NCBI RefSeq assembly: GCF_017591425.1
Contig: NW_024467120.1
Location: 6,138,001-6,202,000 of the forward strand
Reading direction: 5' to 3'
DNA length: 64,000 nucleotides
Source: Ochotona curzoniae
Lineage: Eukaryota; Chordata; Mammalia; Lagomorpha; Ochotonidae
Position 1 is the first letter of the stretch; each line of letters begins with the position of its first letter. The notes under the pieces are model-generated. The model worked only from the letters and a program-made list of their open reading frames with translations. It was not told the origin of the DNA and did not search any database. The translations under genes were made by a program, and so were the position numbers. Below are positions 11,637 through 22,052 of the stretch, in pieces.

Positions 11637-11732
11637 AAGGGTGATAATTAAATATCAAAATAAAGAATGCGCATAACGAAGGTAGCATGCTAAGACAGGC
11701 ATTTGGAAAGGATAAACTGAAAACTAGAAAGC

Positions 11733-12002
11733 AGGGTGGACATTGGGTGCAGTAGTTAAGATGCTACCCATATCGATGTGCTTGAGTTCAAGTCTGGCTC
11801 CGCTCCAGATTCGGGCTTCCTGCAGGTCACACCCTGAGGGAGGAAGCAGGGGATGACTTAAGTGATTGGGTCCCACCATTTATGTGGGAAACCTGGATTA
11901 AGTTCCTAGCATCCAGGCATCTAGGGGCTGAGCCAAGACGTGTGCTTTCTCTTCTCTGTTCTGCCCTTCCTCCCTTTCAAATAAATAAATGCACACTTTT
12001 AC
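11733..12002 (+). mobile_element. C-repeat SINE, older subfamily
   Basis: The head 'TTGGGTGCAGTAGTTAAGATG', given here as its A-box landmark GTGCAGTAGTTAAG, is followed by 'GAGTTCAAGTCTGGCTCC' and a tail 'CTTTCAAATAAATAAATG'. It lies head-to-head with the preceding SINE, about 96 bases apart. Confidence 0.8.
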
Positions 12003-12479
12003 AAATGATCATGATTTTTTAAAAGAATGCCACATTGAGAACACTCAGTCTTGGGATGACTGGATTCAGGCTACAGTAAATTAGAATTATAATTTCACAG
12101 GGACAATGTTTCTGATGAAATATGTCAATTAATCGATATTTTCCATGACGGATTTTATTGACATCGTACTGGGCACAGTCCCTAGGTCCAACCAACACAT
12201 TGTTGGCGATGATTTGCAAGTGCTTTGGGCACGTGAGGGGCCCTCAGGAACCTGGTCTCTGTACACCTCACATCCTTATTGCAGGATCTTCAGAGCATGA
12301 GAAACGCCTGGGGTTTTTCCCCAGTTGCTGTGTGCTACAAAATGAGAGCTGGTGTCACGAAATAAGAATGCTCAGACAGTAGATGTGTTTTTGCTGACTT
12401 TATTTGAATGGTTCAAATATATACTTTGATCACTAAGCTTGTCTCACTACAAATGTCTAATTCATTTAGACACAGGCCT
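12003..12479. other. unassigned stretch
   Basis: No gene is seen. It may contain the decayed extreme 3' end of the antisense L1 that follows, but I find no clear tail motif. Confidence 0.4.
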
Positions 12480-13110
12480 TTTTTTTAACCATTTTTCTTT
12501 GTATTTATGCTTTATACAAAGGAAACAACTTTCATGTAGTTTATGTATATGATGATAGTTCCCACTCGACTTTTCCTCCTCCATCCCTCCCTCTCTCCTG
12601 CTTTCCTTCTTCCCTCCTTTATAATCACAAGCTAAAATCTCTACTAGATAAAGAACGCAGCCAGTACTAAATAGAAAAACCACTGTCTCTCCACAGTGCA
12701 AACAAGGACTAACCACGGTTCATTTCAACACTGTACATTCTCTCATAGGTGTCACTTTTTTTGTAGTCTGTGGATTAGTGAAGACAAGTCAGGGAAAGCA
12801 CATGTTTGTCTTTCTGAGACTGCCTTGTTACGCTAAGTGGAATGGTCTCCAACTGCACCCACTATGTAGCAGCATAGGATCTCATTCATTTTTTCTGACT
12901 GAGTCATATTCCATCGCTTATATACACCACAATTTCTTTTTCCAGTCATCAGTCAATGAATATCTGAGTTGATTTCATATCTTAGCTCTAGTGAGTGAGG
13001 AATGATCACAATTTTATACCTACAGAATTAAGTTATCTTCACTTGTCTACTTTGGGATTTCAGGGGCTTCTTTCTCAACTAGGGTGTTACTTCATAAGAC
13101 AGCCTTTTCA
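12480..13110 (-). mobile_element. L1 3' part: 3' UTR and ORF2 C-terminus, antisense
   Basis: On the plus strand, 12560-12620 is pyrimidine-rich (TTTTCCTCCTCCATCCCTCC), the complement of an L1 3' UTR purine tract. Then 12830-12990 follows the antisense of the ORF2 C-terminal region: 'GATCTCATTCATTTTTTCTG', 'ACTGAGTCATATTCCATCGC', 'TATACACCACAATTTCTTTT', 'CCAGTCATCAGTCAATGAAT'. Frames are broken, so this is a dead fragment. Confidence 0.8.
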
Positions 13111-14287
13111 GAGATGTTATCTTTAAGATGACAAGTAAGATGCACGGATGAGAGTTTCCATTGTACAAAACAGGTATTTTGTCAGATGGGTACCAGTTAA
13201 AAACTAAAAGAAAAAAAAATCATACTTGTCCAAATACTCATTGAATGTCACAGATACTAAATGAGCAAGAAAAAATGCCAATCACTTAATACAAGTAAAT
13301 GACAGCTGAGTGCGTCTGTCCCTGTAACATCTCCCCTCTGCCAACTCAACTTCCTGCCTGGAATGCGGCTTGTAATCGACGCCAGCCTGGTACATCCATT
13401 GAGATGTATGAGATGGCAAGTGGTGGGTATTTTGATGCCAAAAAAGGCTCTGTCAGACTCTTCTTTCCTGTAACCACTCACATTCCCTCTGCGCCTTGCC
13501 ACATCCTTCCCCCCTCCCTCCTTCTAACCCACAGGAAAGCTGTAAGTAAGTAAATGACAGGCGGGTGGCCCATCATCGGGTGACAATCATCCAGCCTGGG
13601 CTCTGAAGAGCAGAGTCATTGTCCCTCGTGTCAGCAGCAGCGCAGCCAGGTGGCGTGTCACCATCCTGGGAGCAGGACGAACACAGCAGTGTGAACAGCA
13701 GCTTGGCCACTGAGTCAGTCAGTCACCCACGGGACTCGCGACACAGATGCTTTCACCGTCAGGAAAGAAAACCCTGCAGAGAGAATGAGCTATCTCTTTA
13801 CAACCTCCTTTCGACTTTTCCTTGTGACCAGCTAATGAAATTCAATAGCAACAGCAGCAAGGCTTTTTGTTTCTTTGAGTTTTCTCTCAGTTGAAATGGA
13901 GGGAGTGAGAGAGAGAGAGCGCACCACATTTTTCCCCCTCCGCTTAGAGCAGGTCCCGATTCAAATCTCTTTGTTCTAGAACGAATCGATAGTCATCCAA
14001 CATGCCTCATCAGTCAATGTCACAGACCAGAAGTGCCCTCACCTGGCTGTCCAGCCTTATCCGAGATGGAAAGGTTAGCCGAGGGACAATTGAGATGTGA
14101 AGGAGACATCTCATCGTCCCAACAGAAACGGCATTGAGAGGAAAAATTTGGAAGCTTGTTTCAAAACAAACAGCCACATGTTAAAATAAACCAAGTCATA
14201 AAAACATCCTGAGGAATGCCAGAATAAGTAATGACTTCCCGGTGTGCGAGAAAATTCAGAGACAGATAATGTAATTTCTTCCTAAAT
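13111..14287. other. SINE-free unique stretch, moderate GC
   Basis: No gene is recognised. The part at 13300-14160 is more GC-rich than its surroundings and free of repeats I know. It contains an AP-1-type motif cluster (TGAGTCAGTCAGTCA, 13711-13725) and a short GA repeat (13906-13920). Open frames at 13299-13553 and 13619-13894 are unassigned. Confidence 0.4.
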
Positions 14288-14309
14288 GAAAAATAAATAA
14301 ATAAACAAA

Positions 14310-14340
<31 letters not shown>

Positions 14341-14341
14341 A
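14288..14341. repeat. (AAAT)n microsatellite
   Basis: About 13 units of AAAT/AATA with one CAAA interruption. The reverse-strand frame made of repeating LFIY-type residues is an artefact of this repeat. Confidence 0.95.
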
Positions 14342-15490
14342 CTGGTGCGACTACCGCCATGGACAGCCACAGCTAAGGAGCCTTTGTGCTGCTCCTGCAG
14401 CAGGCATCCTTCGCGGGACAGGAGGAGAAACCCTGAATGGGGTGGCTCCTTTGTTCTCTGTTAGTCGTTGTCAGCCACTGCGTTGCTGCTGTGTGTCTGC
14501 CGTAGGAGGAGAGCGAAACAGCCATACAACGTCATCACGTTCTGCTGTGACCCGCTGGACAGAGAGTAACCTGACAGGTACCTGGAGAGCTCCCAGGGAC
14601 AGAACTTCCATCCTTGGCGACCATTTGGCAACGCGCTGATGCGTTTTGAAAACTGGTGCATGCTTGGCTTTTGCTGTTATTGAAAGCCTTTATAGAACTA
14701 CCCAGAAGCCCACAGCATAGAGTCAAGAGTACCGAAGAACCCTGGACCTGTCCCAGTTCCTTAGTGAGTCTAAGGAAATACAGCTTATAGACCTTGTCTG
14801 ATCAAACACTGAGGACTCTGTGTTTGGGTCCTATCCTAACTTTTTAGCTGTGTTTCTTTCCCTTTTATAAGGCTCCTTTTACCCTCTTTCTGCCTCAGTC
14901 ACTTGTTAACCCCTATCTTTCAAGGCCAGCCCAGTGTTCACATTATCCCTACCTCTGGAATATTCTTCATCCTTCTAAGTGTCTGTTACGAACACACACA
15001 CACACGCACACACACATACAGACTGACCTGGATATCCCACATCTATGCATTCATCACTAAGTAAAAGAAAAAATCACTTCAGGATTTCATTTTCAGCACA
15101 TTTATAATAGAAAAAAATATATCAATGCCAAATTTTCAACATCATGTAAAGAAAACAGTTAAATCAATTATAGCACATCTACATACAGCAATGTATTATT
15201 CACACAGTGATACGTGATGGTATAGATTAAGACGGATTATTGTGATATGCAAGACATATTGCTTGGTGGGTGAAATTAAGTTGCAGATCAGCACGTACAA
15301 AATAGTTCTGTCTTAATAAAAAGAAATGTATCTTCTTAGGCACATATTCCTTTATATCCATACTCAAGTTTTTCTTGAGAGTCTGAAAACATACACCAAT
15401 GTAATGGGTCAGGTAACTGTTCTTATATACTCGTGTGCTTATGTTTTTTAATCTTTTTAAAGCACATAGGACTTCCTTTTCATTTGAACA
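14342..15490. other. intergenic stretch with a short CA repeat
   Basis: An interrupted (CA)n tract lies at 14991-15018. No gene is recognised. Overlapping short frames near 14442-14726 are unassigned. Confidence 0.5.
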
Positions 15491-15725
15491 TGAGCCATCC
15501 TTCAAATTCCAGCTCAAATGCTTCCTTTTCGCCCCACAGAAAGCTTTTCCTGAAACTTTATCAGGAAGTTCTTTTTCTGGATTCTGTTTTGTGTTATTTA
15601 AATTTCAGCTTGGTTTAAATATATTTGTATATTATTAGAATATAAACTATAAGCGTAGGAGTCCTTTTTGATGTATCCGTGCATGTCAGCTTATAGCAAA
15701 TGTTAGACAAACATCTGTTATATTG
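15491..15725 (+). mobile_element. L2 3' end
   Basis: The order matches the L2 3' consensus: 'CTTCAAATTCCAGCTCAAATG', represented here by CCAGCTCAAATGCTTCC, then 'TTTTCCTGAAACTTTATCAG', a T-rich part, 'TTAGAATATAAACTATAAGC' (the 'AGACTGTAAGCTCC' block) and 'GCTTATAGCAAATGTTAGAC'. It is an ancient mammalian LINE remnant. Confidence 0.65.
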
Positions 15726-15960
15726 TTGTGTTGTTTGTATAATCAGAAATTCTGAATTCTGTGGTAGAACAGAAGCACATCAAAACATTTTAAAGGCACA
15801 GGCTCTGGGCTCAGCCATACTAGGAGCAATACAGCCAGCCCCAATTTTAGGTCAGGAGGATCCTAGTCCTAACACGTTTCCTGTACTATTCTCCTGTTTG
15901 TTTGTCTAGCAGAACCAAAGGGAAAGGAAAGGAGAGAGAAACAGAGAAAAGAAGAGAGAA

Positions 15961-16259
15961 GGGACCAGCGTAATAGCCTAGTGGTTAATGTAGGGGCCAG
16001 TTCATGGCCCAGCTGCTCCACTCCCATTCCAGTACCCTACTAGTGCCCTGGGTAAGAAGTAGAGAATGGTCCAAAGCCTTGGGACCCTGCACCTGCCTGG
16101 GAGACCTAGAAAAAGCTCCTGGCTCTTGCCTTCAGATTGCATCAGCTCTGACCATTTTGGTCATTTGTAGAGTGTGCCAGAAGGTGGAAGATCTTTCTTT
16201 CTGCCTCTCCTTCTCTCTGTAAAATCTGAAATTTCCAATAAAAATAAGTAAATATTTAA
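15961..16259 (+). mobile_element. C-repeat SINE, full length
   Basis: It has the head 'ACCAGCGTAATAGCCTAGTG', 'CCCAGCTGCTCCACTCCC', 'CCTTGGGACCCTGCACCTGC', a CT-rich block and the tail 'CCAATAAAAATAAGTAAATA'. Its 3' end touches the next, inverted SINE. Confidence 0.9.
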
Positions 16260-16260
16260 G

Positions 16261-16545
16261 AAAGAGAGAGAGATTGAGGAGAGATCTATCACCCCTGTCT
16301 TATTCCTTGAATGACTGCAATAGCCAGGGCTGGTTCAGGCTAAAATCAGGAACCACTACTCCATCTAGATTTCCCACAGGGAATGGCAGAGACTAAGCAC
16401 TTGACCCCTCACTCGCTGCCTTCTCATGTGCCTTGTTAAAAAGCTTGATCAGAAGCAGAGTATCCAGAACTCAAACCAGTACTTCATATGAGAAGAAGGC
16501 TTTGCAAGTGGCAGCTTAACCCACTTTACTACTTTGCCTTTCATG
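16261..16545 (-). mobile_element. C-repeat SINE, 3'-trimmed, inverted to neighbour
   Basis: It starts at the reversed CT block (GA-rich) without a T-rich tail. It then has 'CAATAGCCAGGGCTGG', 'GATCAGAAGCAGAGTATCC' and the reversed A-box side 'GGCAGCTTAACCCACTTTAC'. It forms a tail-to-tail pair with the element on its left. Confidence 0.8.
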
Positions 16546-16649
16546 GGCAAAGGTTGCACTTGGTTGTTAAAATTTAAAAGCCATTAGCTATTGGAGAGGC
16601 ACAAAGATACTGATAGCTTCAATGCACTGATTTACCTCTCAAATCCCTT

Positions 16650-16893
16650 CAGCACCTAAACTTGGGCCAAGCCAAAGTCACAGAGCTGGAAACTCCATTC
16701 AAATCTCCAGTGCGTGTTTGTTGAAACTCCATTCAAATCTCCAGAAATCCATTGACTTGAACCACCACCTGCTGCCTCAGGTGAGCATTAACAGGAAGCT
16801 GGAAATAGTGTCAGATCAAGGACTTATACCCAGGTATTCGAATGGAGGATGCAAGTGTTCTAAGTGGCATCTTAACAACTGTGACCATGCTCA
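16650..16893 (-). mobile_element. C-repeat SINE, older subfamily, with internal duplication
   Basis: Landmarks are 'CACCTGCTGCCTCAGGTGAG', 'CATTAACAGGAAGCTGG', 'GGATGCAAGTGTTCTAAG' and 'GGCATCTTAACAACTGTG', in the order of the older C-repeat. A 22-bp segment is present twice (16689-16710 and 16723-16744). Confidence 0.75.
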
Positions 16894-17858
16894 GCTTCAT
16901 CTGGGCAGGCATGATGCTTTATCGGTCCATGTGCTTCGACTTGAGGTCATTATTGCCACAAATGAATTCCTGACCTTGCAAACATCATGTAAACAATCAT
17001 TAACGGGTCAGATTTTATAACCAAGGTGCCCAGAGTTTGTTTTATAGACTGAACGGGTTACATTCTCTCCTGTCATAATCTTAACCCTCAGACCTTGGCT
17101 GTTACCCAACTCCTGTCTTCTGCTGGGAGTTTTCTAATTGCCTTGATTTGCCCCTGTTCTGTCTCCCTGATGTTCATCTACTTGTCTTCTTGAAGGCTGA
17201 TTCACCTCAGTCGGATCATAATATTTTTTGAAAGTACAGGCTTCAGCCAGCGTAGCACAAGGAATTCGATGTGCATAAGAGGAAAAAAGCGTCAAGATCA
17301 CAAGGAGAGGTTTGTGGGTGGCAGGTGCAGCCTACGGTTGAGTGCTGGGCAACAGGAACAATTTCATGGGCAAGCAGGTGAATGAGGATACTTAGCAGCA
17401 AACAGTGGAAATGGAAAAAAATGGTTTCTGGTGGCAGGGAGATGGTAAAAGAACCTTACATTCAGCACTTGACTAACTATGTTACTGTCCCGGTTGCCAC
17501 CACTGTTGACTGAACTTGCTTTTCACTTGCAGCTTCCCCTAGACTCTTACTTACCCAGATCTAAATCTTAGGCACCACTCAATCTTGTCATTGTCAATCT
17601 AATTCAATCCTGGGAGTTATTGCAGCTAACTGACCAAAAGGGAAAAAATGAGAATGAACACCTGCAGAGGAAGAGAAACAAATTTGAAACTAACTAGGAA
17701 TTGACCAGTTAGATGAAACATTAGTTAAAACCACCCTGTGGCTGTGCAGATCCTTCTATTTAGACAATGTAGCATAAAGAGTAACATCTACTGCAGTGTT
17801 AGACTATAAACTCTTCTCCATTGAGGTCCAAGAATCATGGCCTTAAAAGCAGTTTTAT
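16894..17858. other. intergenic stretch, nothing recognised
   Basis: Unique-looking sequence. No open frame longer than about 60 codons stands out. Confidence 0.5.
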
Positions 17859-18178
17859 GGGCCGGCAAGGTGACATGACATCCTCCACCTGTAGCCCTGG
17901 AGTCCCATATGAGTGACAGTTCAAGTACCAGCTGCTCCACTTCTGATCCAGACCCCTGTTAACAACCTGGAAAAGCTGCAGAGAACAACACAAGTGATTG
18001 GGGCCCTGCACCCTCTTTTTAGACTTAAAAGGAGCTTCTAATCGAATCAGAGCCACTCTGGTTATTGTGACCATTTGGGGAATGAGCTAGCAGATGGAAG
18101 ACCTCTCTCTCTCTGTCTCTCTTCTTCTCTCACTGTAAAACCTGCATCTCGGATGAAATAAATAAGTATTTTTAAAAA
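17859..18178 (+). mobile_element. C-repeat SINE, full length
   Basis: It starts with the diagnostic 'GGGCCGGCAAGGTGACATG', keeps 'CAGTTCAAGTACCAGCTGC' (B box) and a (CT)-rich block, and ends 'GATGAAATAAATAAGTATTT'. Confidence 0.9.
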
Positions 18179-18814
18179 GCTTTACATATTTGAGATATTG
18201 TGTCTCATTTCTTTATTTTTGTAGCAAAAACATAAGTTGCAATTTGCATTCAATGGCAATGAAGAAGATAATTTTTATAATTAGGATGTGTGTGAATGCA
18301 CATTAATACCACTTGCACATTTTTTACTTTTATAATATCCAATCTTCAATAGAAATGGAACCACTATAACACACTCTGGAAATTACTTTAGAATACTTTT
18401 GTAGACATTTAGCTCATACACAAAAATCAGCGTTATTGTCATATGAGCTAACTACTTAAAACTTAAGTCTAGTAACTTCTGAGGAAGTGAAGCAATTTGA
18501 GATTTTTGAGATTTTTTTTTTCTCTATAAGCAAATGTTCTTGGGAATACGACTGCCTAGACCACCACTGTGAACATTTCTCTTTAGCATGTTCATTTGTA
18601 ATTAATGGAAGATCATGAATTCTTCCCTAAAGATCTTACATATTTACACCACACTTGTTCCTGTCTTTCTATGTATCTGGCTTGGGGTTCCCCCCTCCCA
18701 GTCTATTTTATTTCTAGATTAGATCTGTCTGTGATTCAAGTCTTCACAGTCAACTCACTGAGACTTTTATCTCTTTCCATTTATTTGATACTTTAAGTTG
18801 TTATCTATTTGTTT
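18179..18814. other. AT-rich stretch, nothing recognised
   Basis: No gene or clear repeat landmark. There is a T run at 18513-18521. Confidence 0.5.
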
Positions 18815-19112
18815 TCATTTTACTTGAAAAATGAAGCGAGACAGAGAAGAGGAGAAAAGAGAGAGAGAAAACTCATTAGCTGATTTCCTTCCCAAATGTC
18901 CCCAACAGGCAGAGCTAGGCCAGGCCAGGGCCAGGAGCTGGAAATTCAGTCAAGGTGGCAGGAAGAGAAGTAATTGAACCATAATATATTGTTTCTGGAG
19001 TGTGCATTTGCAGAAAGCCTGAGCCAAACCATGATCTAGGCACTGCAACGTGCGATGCAGGCAATGCAAGCTGCATCTGAAGCCACTGGATCAAATGGCT
19101 GCCCCTCTGGCT
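18815..19112 (-). mobile_element. C-repeat SINE, diverged
   Basis: It has 'CATTTTACTTGAAAAATGAA' (reversed tail), a GA-rich block, 'CAGAGCTAGGCCAGGCCAGG' and 'CCAGGAGCTGG', and ends 'CCACTGGATCAAATGGCTGC'. The central part is scrambled. Confidence 0.7.
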
Positions 19113-19591
19113 GATAGTTTATACCGTCTTCAGGAATGTTCTAAAATGGGTCTGGCTACTTCTCTTTTCCTAAGATACTGAATATAGTGAATCTATGGAA
19201 ATGAAATCCAACATGTTTTTGAATTGGCAGTTCTCCTTCTCAGGTGAAAGAATGACAACACATAGAGAAGTTTCCTTTTAACCTCAGGAGAGGAGGGTTA
19301 ATAATTACAGAGTGATTCTGTGCACAAAGCTGGAGCAATGTGAAGAATGTGAAAGTGTGTGTGTGTGAGAGAGAGAGAGAGATGGATGCAAGGTGTGGAG
19401 GGAAAAACAGAGAGTGAGGATGTAGCATACATGAGAACATTAACCTGGAAATCAACACGAAGCCAGTGAAGAATATGCACTCTGAGATCCAAGTACAAAA
19501 TAAAGATTTCACAAAAGACTTTGGTACTTGGTTCCAATTTTTAAACTAATAATTTCCTTTCTCCTGCCTACCCTTACCCATCCTTACCCAT
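19113..19591. other. intergenic stretch with GT/GA repeat
   Basis: A (GT)n tract runs into (GA)n at 19354-19382. Otherwise unassigned. Confidence 0.6.
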
Positions 19592-19603
19592 TCTCTCTCT
19601 CTC

Positions 19604-19650
<47 letters not shown>
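19592..19650. repeat. (CT)n-(CA)n compound microsatellite
   Basis: A short CT run is followed by about 22 uninterrupted CA units. It is the longest pure dinucleotide tract in the window and is likely polymorphic. Confidence 0.97.
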
Positions 19651-19651
<1 letters not shown>

Positions 19652-19887
19652 CTAAGCATCTTACAGTAGCAAAGTGCAGCTTCTTTGTTGGCCCATTACT
19701 CCCAATTTTGCATGAGAAAACCTTTAAGCCTTATAGTCATCTGTTTTCAGAAAACCAGTTAGACAGAATTCAAGCACACAGCATACACATTTCGGAGTAG
19801 CCAAGGACTTAACTTTTCTTCATGTGTTAACAGGATGTGTTAGGGGAGTTCTCTGTTTTAAATCACTTGAAATGACATCTGCTTTTG

Positions 19888-20204
19888 AAAACAGATTTAT
19901 TTATTTTTATTCAAAAGACAGATTTACAGAGAGAAGGAGAGACTGACAGAAAGATCTTCCATCCACTGATTAAGTAGCCACGACAGCCAGAGCTGAGCTG
20001 ATCTGAAGCCAGGAGCTCCTTCTAGGTCTTCCATGCAGGTGCAGGGTTACAAAGCTTTGAGCCATCCTCTCCTGCCTTCCCAGGACACAAGGCAGGGAGC
20101 TGGAAGGGAAGTAGAACAGCTGGGATATGAGCAGGCATCCCTATGGGATCCCAGCACATGCAAGGCAAGAATCTAGCCACTAGTCTACCACATCAGGCCA
20201 GACA
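19888..20204 (-). mobile_element. C-repeat SINE, full length
   Basis: It has a well-kept reversed tail (AGATTTATTTATTTTTATTC), 'AAGATCTTCCATCCACTG', 'CAGCCAGAGCTGAGCTGATC', 'CATGCAGGTGCAGGG', 'GGAGCTGGAAGGGAAGTAG' and 'CAGCACATGCAAGGCAAG'. It is among the better preserved copies. Confidence 0.95.
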
Positions 20205-20823
20205 TTTAATTTTTATAAAAGCAATCCCAACTTTATATATTCACAGACAGCTTTCCAGCACTTTAATGCACTTTCGATTTTAAAGCATGTATTTTGCCAT
20301 TTTTGACAAAACTATGAAAAAATTAATTCCCACAGGAATTACACATATTCTTATAAAGATTAGAAAATGCCTGTTCCAGATAAGTTCTTCAGCTCTAATC
20401 TGCTATATTGCTTTTCTACTTCCAATACAGTGTAAAGATGGAAATGATTAGTCTAGGAGTTAAAATGCTTAAGAGAAAAGAGAGAAGTTAAAAGAATTTT
20501 CATAAGGAATGGCATATGTATTTTTATGATAAATCCTCTTAAGAAATTTTCACATTTTTTTTAGGGCAAGAATAAAATTAAGTGTCTCCATTTTCAAAGT
20601 AAATCTTAGCACAATGGATGCTAATTTTTAGTACTGACTTGCAAACTCAGGTCTGCATCTATTTCCTTGAAACGCTCCCTCAGTTAGCACGTGAGGTAAG
20701 TTGCTCTATAGGCAATTCAGAGAACACAACAGCAAAAGACAGGAGGGTTCGTTCAACGATTAGAATCACTAGAATTAGGTATTTACACAGAGAAAGACTT
20801 CAGGGATAAAATGAGACTTTTGG
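20205..20823. other. AT-rich stretch, nothing recognised
   Basis: No gene or repeat landmark is seen. Confidence 0.5.
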
Positions 20824-21417
20824 ATGAAGTTTTTACTTGTTTTGTTTGTTTGCTTTTTTCTCTGGGAAAGCAGGGCAAAGCATACTGTCCAACATCAAGA
20901 TGGCAGCCACAATTTTGATCCACATCAAGTCTGTCATGGATTATGGAGTGGCGCAATAGCGCTGATGGTGAAGTACTTGGTCACTGGAGCTCGACTTTCA
21001 GTGTACGAGGGAGAAAATGTTTTCTCTAGCTTCTGTTTGGTTGGCGAATTTGCATCAGGTTTTACACAGGCTATGAAGAGCCTGAGAGCATTTTCAAACT
21101 TGAAAGAAATGACCATCTTTATACAAGGGCCCCCTTTGTCAATCTATCAATGTTTTCAGACTGTTACCATCACTGGAAAAGAGAGAGCTCTGCAGAACCA
21201 GCACGGTGAAGAATGGAGACAGGGAGATTGTCAGTGGCTTCTGCAAGAAGAGACAGAGGGGCAGATGTGTACCTGGGACTCTGATTTTTTCATAAGACCT
21301 TGGGTTAACACACATTCCAATTCCAGTCCCTTGAGAACCTACCTTCTTTCCTTTAAAAGTCTATTACCTAACAGATATTTCTTAATCTGCTTCAAGAAGC
21401 TCCCTAGGGGTCCATGA
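20824..21417 (+). other. 197-codon open frame, unrecognised; secretory-signal-like start
   Basis: This is the longest ATG open frame in the window. Residues 2-14 form a hydrophobic stretch (KFLLVLFVCFFLW) followed by ESRA-K, which resembles a signal peptide with a possible cleavage after Ala-18. Six cysteines follow in the rest of the frame. I recognise no family and no repeat in it. The base before ATG is not a strong Kozak context (T at -3), and I see no supporting promoter, splice site or poly-A signal. The hydrophobic start arises from a T-rich run (TTTTGTTTGTTTGCTTTTTT region), so chance is quite possible. It could be a real single-exon gene, a retrocopy of an unknown gene, or an accidental frame. 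I lean to the last. Confidence 0.15.
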
Positions 21418-21985
21418 CTCATGTGTCAAACCTGTGTTCTGTGCATGACTGTGCTTGGCCAGCCCTGGGCTCTGCTGCTTCAAGATGCAATAGTTTCCCA
21501 AAGGATTTTTCCCTCACTGCCTAAGGCATTGTCATCACCACTGCGTAAGTGAAGAGAGCCTAGAAAGTTATCAACGTATGCAATGAGTCTGACCTCACAC
21601 ACTCTGAGGTCATGTGAGTCAGAACTTAATTGCAACTTTGCACGGATGAGTATAACAGCATAGACCGGTATCACTGTTTTGTAAAGTGAGGAGTATATAC
21701 TTTCTTTGTTGCAATGAGAGTGAGGGTAGTGACAGAAAATACTGCTTGAGCCCCAACACTGTTACAGAAAGCTTAGCTAAACAATAATTTGATCACCAGG
21801 TGACAAATTATGAGTGGCTGAGCCAAACCAACTTGATTCTTTTCAACGTACTTGTAACCATCACTCCCCTTCAATGAGGGTGTGTCTGTGAATAAATAAA
21901 TATACACAAGTAAATATATACATGTTCCTAGGAATAAACTCTCAAGAGCAGAGTACAGAGCTATAACTGAATATTTACACTGAGT
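21418..21985. other. intergenic stretch, nothing recognised
   Basis: No gene or clear repeat landmark. Confidence 0.5.
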
Positions 21986-21989
21986 CTTG

Positions 21990-22052
21990 GAAAATGTTGC
22001 AGTATGAAAAAACTATTCATTGATCTGCATTTTTATACCAAAACAAACTCAA
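21990..22052 (+). mobile_element. L1 3' tail fragment
   Basis: It contains 'GTATGAAAAAACTATTCATT' and 'TTTTTATACCAAAACAAACTC', a diverged copy of the L1 tail seen at 5265-5320. Upstream L1 sequence is not recognisable. Confidence 0.55.

Noticed and set aside
19528..19800. Frame with a threonine-histidine repeat
   Set aside because: It comes from the CA microsatellite.
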